A DNA stretch of 38,592 nt, taken from positions 1 to 38,592 of IMG/VR virus record IMGVR_UViG_3300014501_000036. One strand, written 5' to 3'. Shown here piece after piece: positions 29,380 to 37,374 of the stretch. Numbering within the stretch: position 1 is the first letter of the stretch; each line of letters begins with the position of its first letter. The notes below the pieces were generated by a model. The model saw only the letters and a program-made list of their open reading frames with translations. It was not told where the DNA came from and did not search any database. This stretch comes from a virus. The translations under genes and the position numbers were made by a program.

Positions 29380-29973
29380 ATGACCGAGCACGAGCCAAAG
29401 GCAAACACCGAGCACCACGATCCGGACGGTGATCCGGATGAGGTCGAGCATGGTGTCGGCATGTCGCGCGGCGGTCGCAAGAGAAAGCGGCGTGGCGGTG
29501 TGGCGGAAGGTGGGAAGGCACCGCATCGGCTGGATCGGCGCCCGCGTCAGGCAGGCGGTCGCTCGCATCGTGACGATGGGGGATCGATATCAACGCCGCT
29601 CCCGGTATCTGATTCATCAATCGAACGCGCTAGGAGGGATTTTGGCACGGTTCAGCCTCGGCTGATGATTGATGAGCCGACCAGGGACGCCATCATGAAG
29701 GGATCGACCAGCGATCTCAGCGCGCCACAACGGGCAGCTGGGGGCCGTCTCACCGCTGGCGAGCGGCAGCACATGCCTAAGTCGGGGTTTGCTTTACCAG
29801 GGAAGGGAGAGGGTCCGAAGGGTGCCGGTTCCGGATCGTACCCAATTCCAGATGCGGGACACGCTAAGTCAGCGCTCGCTCGGGCCAAGCACAATGCCTC
29901 GCCAGCCGAGCAGGCAACCATCCGGCGGAAGGTACATGCAAAATTCCCTGGCATGCAACTCAGCGAGGACTAG
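29380..29973 (+). CDS. Basic Gly-rich virion-region protein
   Basis: 197 residues. GGAGG (29371-29375) precedes the ATG. The first half is Arg/Gly/Lys-rich and disordered (GGRKRKRRGGVAEGGKAPHR, then LDRRPRQAGGR). The C-terminus has the phage motif SYPIPDAGHAKSALARAKHN and EQATIRRKVHAKFPG, often found in putative virion proteins next to capsid or protease genes. The role is unknown. A 20-bp palindrome follows the stop. Confidence 0.65.
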   Translation: MTEHEPKANTEHHDPDGDPDEVEHGVGMSRGGRKRKRRGGVAEGGKAPHRLDRRPRQAGGRSHRDDGGSISTPLPVSDSSIERARRDFGTVQPRLMIDEPTRDAIMKGSTSDLSAPQRAAGGRLTAGERQHMPKSGFALPGKGEGPKGAGSGSYPIPDAGHAKSALARAKHNASPAEQATIRRKVHAKFPGMQLSED

Positions 29974-29977
29974 CGCA

Positions 29978-29997
29978 GCCGTTCCACATGGAACGGC
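29978..29997 (+). repeat. TTCC-type palindrome, copy 3 (20 bp)
   Basis: GCCGTTCCACATGGAACGGC, a perfect inverted repeat with 9-bp arms around CA, four bases after a stop. Its core is the reverse complement of 16637-16648. It may act as an RNA hairpin or as a protein-binding site; parS sites of ParB systems (TGTTCCACGTGGAACA type) have a similar outline, differing in the core. Confidence 0.55.
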
Positions 29998-30048
29998 GCG
30001 TCATCTCCACAGCGAAAATCATTTCCGCTCGGTAAGGGGAAGGCTGAT

Positions 30049-30102
30049 ATGGCCTCTCCAATGATCGCCGGAGTACCCAGCGGCACTTATAAGTACGCGC
30101 CG
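30049..30102 (+). repeat. Duplicated 5' coding end of neck gene, copy 1
   Basis: Encodes MASPMIAGVPSGTYKYAP, matching the start of the gene at 30951 (MSSPMPTSSGTYKYSP). It has the strong AAGGGGAAGG ribosome site and is fused in frame to the GIY-YIG nuclease. All shared non-Met residues use different codons from the second copy (30951-30998). Confidence 0.75.
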
Positions 30103-30948
30103 GGGTGTGATAATCTCTCGATAGAGAATCGGGGGGTAAAAAGTATGAGCAGCACCGCGAACATCGTCATCTATGAGATAACCAATCTTCTTAATCAGAA
30201 GTCCTATATCGGGCTTACGACGAAGGGTGGCCAGCATCGGTGGTGCCAACATAAGGCAAGTGCGGCGCGGGGAGAGAAGTCGCCCCTATACAATGCAATA
30301 AGGAAATATGGGATAGCGAATTTTCGCTTTGATATTTTGGCTGAGTGCACCTCAAAGGAGCAAGCCAAAGAGTTTGAGATATGGTTCATAGCAAAATTCA
30401 AACCTTCGTATAATCGGAGTACGGGCGGAGAAAGTCATGCTGGTCATAAGCTCAGCCCGGCTCAATTAAAAAGACTTTCGGACTCGCATAAGGGAATGAT
30501 AGGAACATTTCTCGGCAAGACTCACACGCCGGAAACCCGTAAACGCCTCTCTGAACTCGGCATGGGTCAACAGCGCCGGCTTGGCAAAAAATCGCCAGGA
30601 TCTGGTCTAAAGGCAGCAGCGACGAAACGGGAACGCGGCACGGTAGGACGACCGCCGTGGACTGGAGGAACTCGATCAGAAGAAACTAGACTCCGCATAA
30701 GCACTGCAAAAACTGGGAAACCGCGATCGCCGATTCCTGAGGAAACACTGGATATATTCAGGGAAAATATGCGTCGTGCCGCTCGCGCTCGGCGAAAGAA
30801 GATCGTGTGCCTAAATGATCAAATGGTTTTTTCGCACTCAGCAGAGGCAGCCAAGCATTATGGCCTTCATGAAAAAACTCCTGGCCGCTTAGCCTGCAAC
30901 GGTGGCACATCGCTCTCTGGTCTGCGTTTTGCGTATGTGGACGATTAA
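30049..30948 (+). CDS. GIY-YIG homing endonuclease fused behind neck-gene N-terminus
   Basis: 299 residues. The first 18 come from the neck gene; the nuclease proper probably starts at about residue 33 (ATG at 30145, with GGGGGG upstream as an independent ribosome site). Motif: VIYEITNLLNQKSYIGLTTK (Y-x10-YIG), then HRWCQHK and a conserved-looking Glu in FEIWFIAKFKP. NUMOD3-type and basic motifs follow (HKGMIGTFLGKTHTPETRKR; RLGKKSPGSG; EETRLRISTAKTG). It is a free-standing homing endonuclease, not in a recognisable intron. The nearby 5' end of the interrupted gene is re-created downstream at 30951. Confidence 0.88.
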   Translation: MASPMIAGVPSGTYKYAPGCDNLSIENRGVKSMSSTANIVIYEITNLLNQKSYIGLTTKGGQHRWCQHKASAARGEKSPLYNAIRKYGIANFRFDILAECTSKEQAKEFEIWFIAKFKPSYNRSTGGESHAGHKLSPAQLKRLSDSHKGMIGTFLGKTHTPETRKRLSELGMGQQRRLGKKSPGSGLKAAATKRERGTVGRPPWTGGTRSEETRLRISTAKTGKPRSPIPEETLDIFRENMRRAARARRKKIVCLNDQMVFSHSAEAAKHYGLHEKTPGRLACNGGTSLSGLRFAYVDD

Positions 30949-30950
30949 CA

Positions 30951-30998
30951 ATGTCTTCCCCGATGCCAACTAGTTCAGGAACGTACAAATATTCGCCA
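30951..30998 (+). repeat. Duplicated 5' coding end of neck gene, copy 2
   Basis: Encodes MSSPMPTSSGTYKYSP. The motif SGTYKY is coded TCA GGA ACG TAC AAA TAT here and AGC GGC ACT TAT AAG TAC in copy 1, so no codon is shared. The two Pro codons and the Ser codon also differ. Confidence 0.75.
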
Positions 30999-32288
30999 GA
31001 CATATCAACGTTGGTGCGCAACGCCTATAGTCGCATCCAGGTTTTCCCGCCGCAGATGTCTATCATGCACCTGACGGATGCGCGCATTTGCCTGAACTTG
31101 GTGCTGGAGGATCTGAGCGGAAATCGCGGAATTAATCTGGCCCAAGTGGATTTACTGCAAATCCCGCTGACGCCGGGTCAGATCGTCTTTCCGCTCCCAG
31201 CCAACACGGTCGATTTGCTCGATTGCTTCATCCGCACGTTCACGCCGAACACGACCGCGCTCAACATCGGCAATGTGCTGATGCCGATCGGGCCGCCCGG
31301 CAATCCGTTGGTGTCCTTGCCCTACGGCGATCCGATGATCGTGCAGCCGCCATCGACGGTGTTCTCATCGATAGCCGGGAGTGCGACGATCTCGATGTAT
31401 TGGCCGAACCATGGTCAGGTTACGGGGAATCCGCTCTTTTGGGGTTGCCCGATCTCGATTGGCGGCCTGGCGATCTCGGGCTTCAGCATGGTCAGCGCCG
31501 TGATCGACGCCAACAATCTGCAATTCCTCGCACCGTCAGTGGCGCTCGAAACGCAAATCGGCCAGGGCGGGACGCCGCTCTTCTTCACGAATGCTTCATC
31601 ACCCGTCGCAAGCTGCATCCTGCCGGGCCATGGGTTGTCGGTGGGAAGTACCTTTCAGATCCCGATCGCGGTCTCTTTCGGTGGATTTACGTTGGCCGCT
31701 GGCAGCACGGTCACGGTAACGGCGGTCGCGAGCAGCTATCAGTTCTCGTTCCAGCCAGGCGGCACGGCGACCTCGACCGCCATGCAGTTTATGAACAACG
31801 GCCAGATCCCGGTGGCCGGACAGGCGCCGAATGTCCAGTTCGAGGATGTTCCCCTGTTCCCGCTGTCCCGAACGGACTATGTCGATATCGGGGTCAAGGA
31901 CGTTCCGGGGCGCCCGACATCGTACTGGCTCAACCGTGTCGTTCCTCCCAACTTTAGTATCTACCCGGTCGCCCCCGTAGCTCCCGCAGCCCAGCCTGCC
32001 ACGCCCGGCATACCCAATCCAGGGCTACAATATTATGGGTTCTTCGGCTACAGGATGAGACAAATACAGGATGCCAATCCACAGGGCGGGCAGATCCTGG
32101 ATTCTCCCAAGCGCATGTGGCCGGCGATCACCGCCTTCCTCTGCGCGGCCCTTGCGGAAATATACCGGCCCGATCAGTGGGAGGCGAAAGTCGCCGCGGC
32201 CGAGAAGGCTTGGCAACTGGCCTCGACCTCAGATATCGAGCATGTCACGAGTCGAATCGTTCCGGCCTTTGGAAGTTATTTCAGGTAA
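30951..32288 (+). CDS. Head-tail neck (adaptor-type) protein
   Basis: 445 residues. Helical N-terminal part (STLVRNAYSRIQVFPPQMSI, DARICLNLVLEDLSGNRGIN) is followed by a Pro/Ser-rich beta insertion (residues 110-300), then SRTDYVDIGVKDVPGRPTSY and YPVAP, and a helical end (SPKRMWPAITAFLCAALAEI). This sequence pattern is usual for phage adaptor or stopper proteins in podovirus-like modules. The start is the second copy of a duplicated 5' end. The next gene overlaps by no bases and is 11 bases away. Confidence 0.75.
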   Translation: MSSPMPTSSGTYKYSPDISTLVRNAYSRIQVFPPQMSIMHLTDARICLNLVLEDLSGNRGINLAQVDLLQIPLTPGQIVFPLPANTVDLLDCFIRTFTPNTTALNIGNVLMPIGPPGNPLVSLPYGDPMIVQPPSTVFSSIAGSATISMYWPNHGQVTGNPLFWGCPISIGGLAISGFSMVSAVIDANNLQFLAPSVALETQIGQGGTPLFFTNASSPVASCILPGHGLSVGSTFQIPIAVSFGGFTLAAGSTVTVTAVASSYQFSFQPGGTATSTAMQFMNNGQIPVAGQAPNVQFEDVPLFPLSRTDYVDIGVKDVPGRPTSYWLNRVVPPNFSIYPVAPVAPAAQPATPGIPNPGLQYYGFFGYRMRQIQDANPQGGQILDSPKRMWPAITAFLCAALAEIYRPDQWEAKVAAAEKAWQLASTSDIEHVTSRIVPAFGSYFR

Positions 32289-32299
32289 GGTAGCCAGCC

Positions 32300-32680
32300 A
32301 TGGCGACTAGATACCCCACTAACCAACATGCGCCAACTAGCGCGCGTCAGCCTGAGCCGACCGGCCTTTGCATGAGGTGTGGATTCTACTACAGGTTGAG
32401 TGATCTCGAATGGCAGTGGGAATGGCGTGGCCCAAGCTTGGTCAACCTGCAAATTCAGGTGTGTCGCCGCACATGTCTCGATGTCCCGGCCGAGCAATTG
32501 CGCGTAATACGTGTGGGGCCAGACCCGGTCCCGCCACGGCGTCCCTCGCCAACATTCTACGCACAGCAGAATCAGGGTGGCGTAGTCGGGCCGGTCGGGA
32601 TAGCTCCGTTGCAGGATGAGCTGACGACGGATTCGGGGAGTCCGCTGACCACGGATGACGGCATCCCCATCGTAGTGTAG
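32300..32680 (+). CDS. Conserved phage protein with Cys pairs (126 aa)
   Basis: YPTNQHAPTSARQPEPTGLC and MRCGFYYRLSDLEWQWEWRG match a conserved family next to phage neck genes. Metal ligands may be CMRC (residues 24-27) and the later VCRRTC, which shows C-x3-C instead of the usual C-x2-C. The C-terminus is Pro- and Gly-rich. Role unknown; perhaps a small neck or scaffold zinc protein. Confidence 0.7.
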   Translation: MATRYPTNQHAPTSARQPEPTGLCMRCGFYYRLSDLEWQWEWRGPSLVNLQIQVCRRTCLDVPAEQLRVIRVGPDPVPPRRPSPTFYAQQNQGGVVGPVGIAPLQDELTTDSGSPLTTDDGIPIVV

Positions 32681-32695
32681 CAGAGGATGGGCGCG

Positions 32696-34426
32696 ATGAA
32701 ACGAGCATGGCTAGGATTGTCGCTGCTCGCCGCGACGTTGTTCAGCGGTCTTGCCGATGCGCAGCAGACGACCTTTCCTGCATTCATCGAGAACGCGCCT
32801 GGGCTTACTGTGCCGCCTCCGGGTGGGCTGGTGCCGATGGTTTCTGGGGGGGTAACGTATGGGGTTCCCTACAGCAGTTTCATCAATAATGCTCCGTCCG
32901 GCAGTTGCGCCGCTCTTCTCGGGGTTATTACGGGGACATGCGCTGACACGCTTTTCGGCACGACGGTTGTCCCACCCACGATTGGCGGTACGGGCGCAAA
33001 CAATGGTTCAAACACGATCACGGTGGGCGGTAACCTGGCAACGGGCGGTGCGCTGACCATCGGTAACATGACTGCGACGGGTAATTTTCTTCAGGTCACC
33101 TCAAGCGGTAATGTAGGCCAAGTTGCCCCCGGGGCATTGACTGGGGTAAACGATACTAATGTCACGCTTAGTCTTGGGGGTGCACCTTCAATAGCTCTGC
33201 TTAATAGTGCATCTTTAACCCTTGGGTGGACTGGCACCCTGTCTCCGGCGCGAGGAGGTCTTGGGGCAAATAATTCGGCCGCGACGGGCATCCCGCAATT
33301 TGCATCAGGCACACCATCTGTCTCGACCGCGTTGGCGAACAACACCACAGCGACGACACAGACGGCTGGCGACAGTAGCACAAATGTCGCGACTGACGCA
33401 TTTGTCTCGAACGCCGTGGTTGCTGGGACCGGCAACCTCTCGACGCTTTCCAATTGTTCCATCTCCGAGGCTCATTCAAGCAACAACGTCACCTATACGC
33501 TTAATGACGCGTCTGGTAATACTCTATCCTCGTCCGATGCTTGCGTCGTGGGATTTCGAAGCCTCACGGCGACCAACGGTGCGTTGACGATAGTTTCGAT
33601 TACCTCGTCGCGCTCAATCACCCTCGACTCCGGATCGACGCTCGGCACCACGAGCGGGGTTCCGTTCCGCGTCTGGGCGTCGCTCGTCTGGAACACCGGG
33701 GCCGCGTGGCTTACGGTATCCGTCCAATCGACATCTACGCAGATTTTCCCATTATCCGAGAGCGTTCTCCAATCTCCAACATCTTGCGTATCCTGCAATT
33801 CTGCTACGAGCGCCGGAACATTATACAATCCGTGCACGGTCAATTGTGCGGGTAATGCCATCCGAATTATTGGCTTTATGAATTACAACGCAGGACTTAC
33901 CACTGCTGGTCAATGGTCGGCGAGTCCGACCGAGATTCAGATGATGGGGCAGGGCATCGCCAAGCCGGGCGAGACCGTGCAGCGTGGGTACGCGACGAAT
34001 TCGAGCTCGACGAACGCGTCTTCCACGACGCCCGCGCAGACGAGCCTATTCGTACCCATAACGCCAACGTCCACGATTAACTTGGTTCGGGTGGCGGCGG
34101 CAGGTCCGCTGGGTAACGGTGCAGGCTCGCAGGTAGCGTATGCACAGATAAGCCGAGGTACTAGTCCGACGTTGATTGGGAACAAGGGGATTTGTTCGAG
34201 TGCGAACGTGGTAACCTGCACACCGCCGATGATAGCCTACGACGCGCCGGGAACGACCAGTTCCACGACCTATTACGTCTATGTAATCTCTGGCGGCTCT
34301 TATGGGACGACGTTTGGCTCTTCCACCATTCCGAGCGCGATCGAGATACAGGAGATCATGGGCGCGCTGGAACCGGCGCTGGAACCCGCGAACGACAATT
34401 TTGAACGGTTGAAAATAGCGGGATAA
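32696..34426 (+). CDS. Tail fibre-like protein with predicted signal peptide
   Basis: 576 residues. ATG at 32696 (spacing fits GAGG at 32682-32686); ATG at 32687 is too close. The N-terminus MKRAWLGLSLLAATLFSGLA, then DAQQ looks like a Sec signal sequence with an A-D-A cleavage site, unexpected for a virion protein. The remainder is Ser/Thr/Gly/Asn-rich with fibre-type repeats (PTIGGTGANNGSNTITVGGN; PARGGLGANNSAATGIPQF; NSSSTNASSTTPAQTSLF) and few charges until the end. It is a probable trimeric fibre, followed by a promoter-like block and a second such gene. Confidence 0.75.
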   Translation: MKRAWLGLSLLAATLFSGLADAQQTTFPAFIENAPGLTVPPPGGLVPMVSGGVTYGVPYSSFINNAPSGSCAALLGVITGTCADTLFGTTVVPPTIGGTGANNGSNTITVGGNLATGGALTIGNMTATGNFLQVTSSGNVGQVAPGALTGVNDTNVTLSLGGAPSIALLNSASLTLGWTGTLSPARGGLGANNSAATGIPQFASGTPSVSTALANNTTATTQTAGDSSTNVATDAFVSNAVVAGTGNLSTLSNCSISEAHSSNNVTYTLNDASGNTLSSSDACVVGFRSLTATNGALTIVSITSSRSITLDSGSTLGTTSGVPFRVWASLVWNTGAAWLTVSVQSTSTQIFPLSESVLQSPTSCVSCNSATSAGTLYNPCTVNCAGNAIRIIGFMNYNAGLTTAGQWSASPTEIQMMGQGIAKPGETVQRGYATNSSSTNASSTTPAQTSLFVPITPTSTINLVRVAAAGPLGNGAGSQVAYAQISRGTSPTLIGNKGICSSANVVTCTPPMIAYDAPGTTSSTTYYVYVISGGSYGTTFGSSTIPSAIEIQEIMGALEPALEPANDNFERLKIAG

Positions 34427-34481
34427 TCTGAAAGGTTTGGCGCCAAGTGCCCCGCTGCCTGACGAATAGCGCGCTTCCGAT

Positions 34482-34503
34482 ACACAAAACTTTCCCGTAC
34501 AAT
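34482..34503 (+). promoter_or_regulatory. Late-promoter-like block, copy 3
   Basis: 22 bases, ACACAAAACTTTCCCG followed by TACAAT; 20 of 22 shared with copy 1. It precedes the spike gene, with CCCCGC (34506-34511) and GCGGGG (34533-34538) in the leader able to pair and to hide the GGGGGA ribosome site of the ATG at 34549. Confidence 0.6.
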
Positions 34504-34548
34504 GACCCCGCTTGGAAGGCACTCTGAGAACGGCGGGGGATCGGGTTC

Positions 34549-36456
34549 ATGCGGCGTCTTTGGATAGGACTGATCGCAGCGGCGCTGTTTGCGATCCCGG
34601 TTGCGTGGGCGGCCTCGACGTTCAGCGGGTTCGGCCCGGCAAACCAGCCGGTCGGCTCGACACCTGATTACGTGCCGCTGGACCAGTCGACGAACTCGAC
34701 CACGGGATGCCTTAATAACCCTCCGACCAATTGCCAGACGGTTCAGACCCCGAGTACTCGGCTCGGTCAGCCCGTCCAAGCCTCATCCGGGTGTCCGGCG
34801 TTCTTCGCGGCCCTGCCGTCGCCTTTCAACACCCCGTTCAAGTACGAACCGTGTTGGGATACCTCGGCCACGCCGCCGGCCTTCAACTACTGGGACGGGA
34901 GTGCCTGGGTCACTGCGGCCTCGTTCGACACGACCAACCACCTGTGGGTGCCGCCGGTCGGAGGGGGTACGGTCCCGACCATCGCATCGAGTTCGACAAC
35001 GGACATTTGCGCCGGGAATCCGTCGTTCATCGTCAATGTGAGTGGCGGAACGACGATCACCTCGTTTGGGTCGAGTTGCAAGGTCGGTCAGACCAAGATT
35101 GTCAACTGGGTCGGCACACCACCGCCCACGGTCACCTACAATGCCTCGACGCTGATCCTCCCCGGCGCGACGAGCCTCACGCCCTTGCAAAGGGACGTAT
35201 GGTTCCTTGCGTATCTCGGGGGCGGAGCCTGGCAACTCTACTTCGTGCAGCCTGCGGGGTCGTTCAGCGGGGTTACCAGTTGGAATGGGCGCACTGGCGC
35301 GGTCGTTCCGATAAGTAACGATTACCAATTCGACCAGATAGGCGGCACCGTCCTCAGCACCCAACTCCCAACGGAAGGCGCGGTCGGGTCGTCGACCGCT
35401 CTCGCGGCGTCGCTCGTCGCGCCCAACACATCAATACAGGTCACGGCGGACAGCATCGTCACCGCCACCTCGCTTACCGGCTTTACGCATGTGCTCGGCG
35501 CCTACAACCAAACCTTCAACGGCGCGACGACCGGTGCCGGAGGCATGGACATCGGGGCGATCCCGACCTCTGGCACCCTGGCCCTTTACGCGATCTACAG
35601 CATCTCGCTCAACACCACGTCGATCCTTGGATACAATTGCGCGGTATCGTGCCCGACGATCTATCAAGGTTCGCATTTACCGCAGTTCTATACCTACTCG
35701 GCGTTGCTCGGCACGCTGGCGACGAATTCGACCCCCGCCATCGCCGCTGGTGTCCTAGTCACGCCATACCAGGTTAACGGAACCCAACTGACGGGCACGG
35801 TACTGGCGCCCGGCATCGTCACGTCGTCGCTGACCACGGTGGGGACGCTTGCATCGCCAAATATCACCACCCCGGCGATCACTGGCGGCACGATCAGCAG
35901 CGCCACCATCTCTGCCGGGACGATCGGCACTGCCGCGATCAATGGGGGCACGATCACCAGCGCCACCATCGATTCCTCCGTCATCAATAGTCCCACCATA
36001 AATAGTCCCACCGTTGCGACTAACTTTACCTTCAACGGCGCGAACTTCTTGCTGGTGGGCATTCCGAATAGCACATCCCAGGCTTACCTCTGCATCAACA
36101 CCTCCAGCGCAGGCGTCACTTTTGACACTACGGCTTGTGGAACTTCGGCCAAGAGGTTCAAGAATGTCGAGAGGCTGCTGACGCCACAGGACGCATCCGC
36201 AGCACTCAATGCGCTCCATCCGGTTGCCTTTAACTACAAGGACAAGAAAGCCTACGACGCCCATGAGCACGTCGGTCTCCTAGCCGATGATGTGGCGAAG
36301 ATGGACCCGCGCTGCGGCATCTACGAGGACGGCAAGATCAAGAACTATGACGAGCGCTGCGTCATCGCCTACTTGGTTTCCGATCGGCAGGAAATGCGTG
36401 ATCAGTTGCGGAGCATGAAGCGCGAGATCGCCCATCTCAAGACCGCCCATCGGTGA
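34549..36456 (+). CDS. Tail spike with S74 chaperone domain and signal-like N-terminus
   Basis: 635 residues. MRRLWIGLIAAALFAIPVAW, then AASTF, again looks like a cleavable signal sequence. Head-binding region to about 130, then beta-rich domains, then a triple-helix-like repeat block (ITGGTISSATISAGTIGTAA, INGGTITSATIDSSVINS). The last 100 residues are a peptidase S74 (endosialidase-type) chaperone: SAKRFKNVERLLTPQDASAA, NALHPVAFNYKDKK, LADDVAKMDPR and a coiled-coil end (QEMRDQLRSMKREIAHLKTA). The Ser followed by Lys (S-x-x-R-F-K) is the expected self-cleavage dyad. It probably recognises the host surface. Confidence 0.88.
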   Translation: MRRLWIGLIAAALFAIPVAWAASTFSGFGPANQPVGSTPDYVPLDQSTNSTTGCLNNPPTNCQTVQTPSTRLGQPVQASSGCPAFFAALPSPFNTPFKYEPCWDTSATPPAFNYWDGSAWVTAASFDTTNHLWVPPVGGGTVPTIASSSTTDICAGNPSFIVNVSGGTTITSFGSSCKVGQTKIVNWVGTPPPTVTYNASTLILPGATSLTPLQRDVWFLAYLGGGAWQLYFVQPAGSFSGVTSWNGRTGAVVPISNDYQFDQIGGTVLSTQLPTEGAVGSSTALAASLVAPNTSIQVTADSIVTATSLTGFTHVLGAYNQTFNGATTGAGGMDIGAIPTSGTLALYAIYSISLNTTSILGYNCAVSCPTIYQGSHLPQFYTYSALLGTLATNSTPAIAAGVLVTPYQVNGTQLTGTVLAPGIVTSSLTTVGTLASPNITTPAITGGTISSATISAGTIGTAAINGGTITSATIDSSVINSPTINSPTVATNFTFNGANFLLVGIPNSTSQAYLCINTSSAGVTFDTTACGTSAKRFKNVERLLTPQDASAALNALHPVAFNYKDKKAYDAHEHVGLLADDVAKMDPRCGIYEDGKIKNYDERCVIAYLVSDRQEMRDQLRSMKREIAHLKTAHR

Positions 36457-36465
36457 GCTTCGCCG

Positions 36466-37335
36466 ATGAACTGGGCAGATTTCACGAGTGCGCTCTACAC
36501 GATGCTGGAGATACAGGACCCCTCCGGCACGGCGAACTACAACCTCATTTTGCCGCGAATGCTCGACGATGCCGAGCTTTACCTGTTCCAGCATCCCCGG
36601 CTGGATTTTTTGGCGAGCCGGACGACCGACCGCTCGCAAACCACGATGGCCGGCTCACGGTCGATCGCGATCCCCTCTGCCTTTATCGTGGTCGAGGACT
36701 TCGCTTTGATCATTCCGGCCAATGCGCAGCCCGAAGTCCCTGGAGCGCAGCGTATCCCGTTCCAGCGCTCGACGCGGCAATTCATCGATTTCACCTGGCC
36801 GCAAGAAAGCCAGGTCGCGCCGCCCGATCCACTCAACGATACCAACTATTGGGCGATCTACAGCGAGCAGGAGTTAGGCGTAATCAACCCGCCGCCCAAC
36901 CCGGTCGCTGGCGTTCAATCATTGCCGAGCGCGGTGGTCATCCGCCCGACGCCGGATAATCAATACGTCGCGGAGTTTCGGGGCACTTTCCGGCCGGTAC
37001 GGTTCGATATCGAGGCCGGCTTCAATCCCCAGACAGGCATAGCCGCCAACCCCCAGGCGACGACGTTCCTCTCGACCTACATGCCGCATCTGCTACTTGC
37101 GGCTGTCATGTTAATTTCAACCGCATATCAGAGGTTGTGGTCGAGTGTCTCGGACGACCCAGCTATGGCAGTTTCATGGAAGGCGCACCTCGATGACCTT
37201 ATTGGAGGTGCCTCGGTCGAAGAATTGAGGAAACGTGCCGGCGTCTCGGGCTGGAGTTCATATCCGCCCAACCCTTCGACGATGGGCTTTAGTCCGCCGC
37301 CTCCTGGAGCGGCAGGTCTGCCGCAGGGACGTTAG
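36466..37335 (+). CDS. Phage neck or adaptor-like protein (289 aa)
   Basis: MNWADFTSALYTMLEIQDPS, LILPRMLDDAELYLFQHPRL and, near the end, YMPHLLLAAVMLISTAYQRL fit the phage adaptor/connector group (P22 gp4-like outline). Helices at both ends surround a beta-rich middle. The Pro/Gly-rich tail is disordered. The position after the spike gene is unusual but compatible with a tail-tube accessory role. Confidence 0.65.
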   Translation: MNWADFTSALYTMLEIQDPSGTANYNLILPRMLDDAELYLFQHPRLDFLASRTTDRSQTTMAGSRSIAIPSAFIVVEDFALIIPANAQPEVPGAQRIPFQRSTRQFIDFTWPQESQVAPPDPLNDTNYWAIYSEQELGVINPPPNPVAGVQSLPSAVVIRPTPDNQYVAEFRGTFRPVRFDIEAGFNPQTGIAANPQATTFLSTYMPHLLLAAVMLISTAYQRLWSSVSDDPAMAVSWKAHLDDLIGGASVEELRKRAGVSGWSSYPPNPSTMGFSPPPPGAAGLPQGR

Positions 37336-37374
37336 TGCGCGTGTCGATGGCATGAAGCATTTTGGAGCGGTCTC

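Noticed and set aside
30049-30998. A group I intron holding the GIY-YIG gene
   Set aside because: The downstream gene has its own complete start with a repeated N-terminus, so splicing is not needed; no intron core structure was recognised. I treat it as a free-standing insertion.
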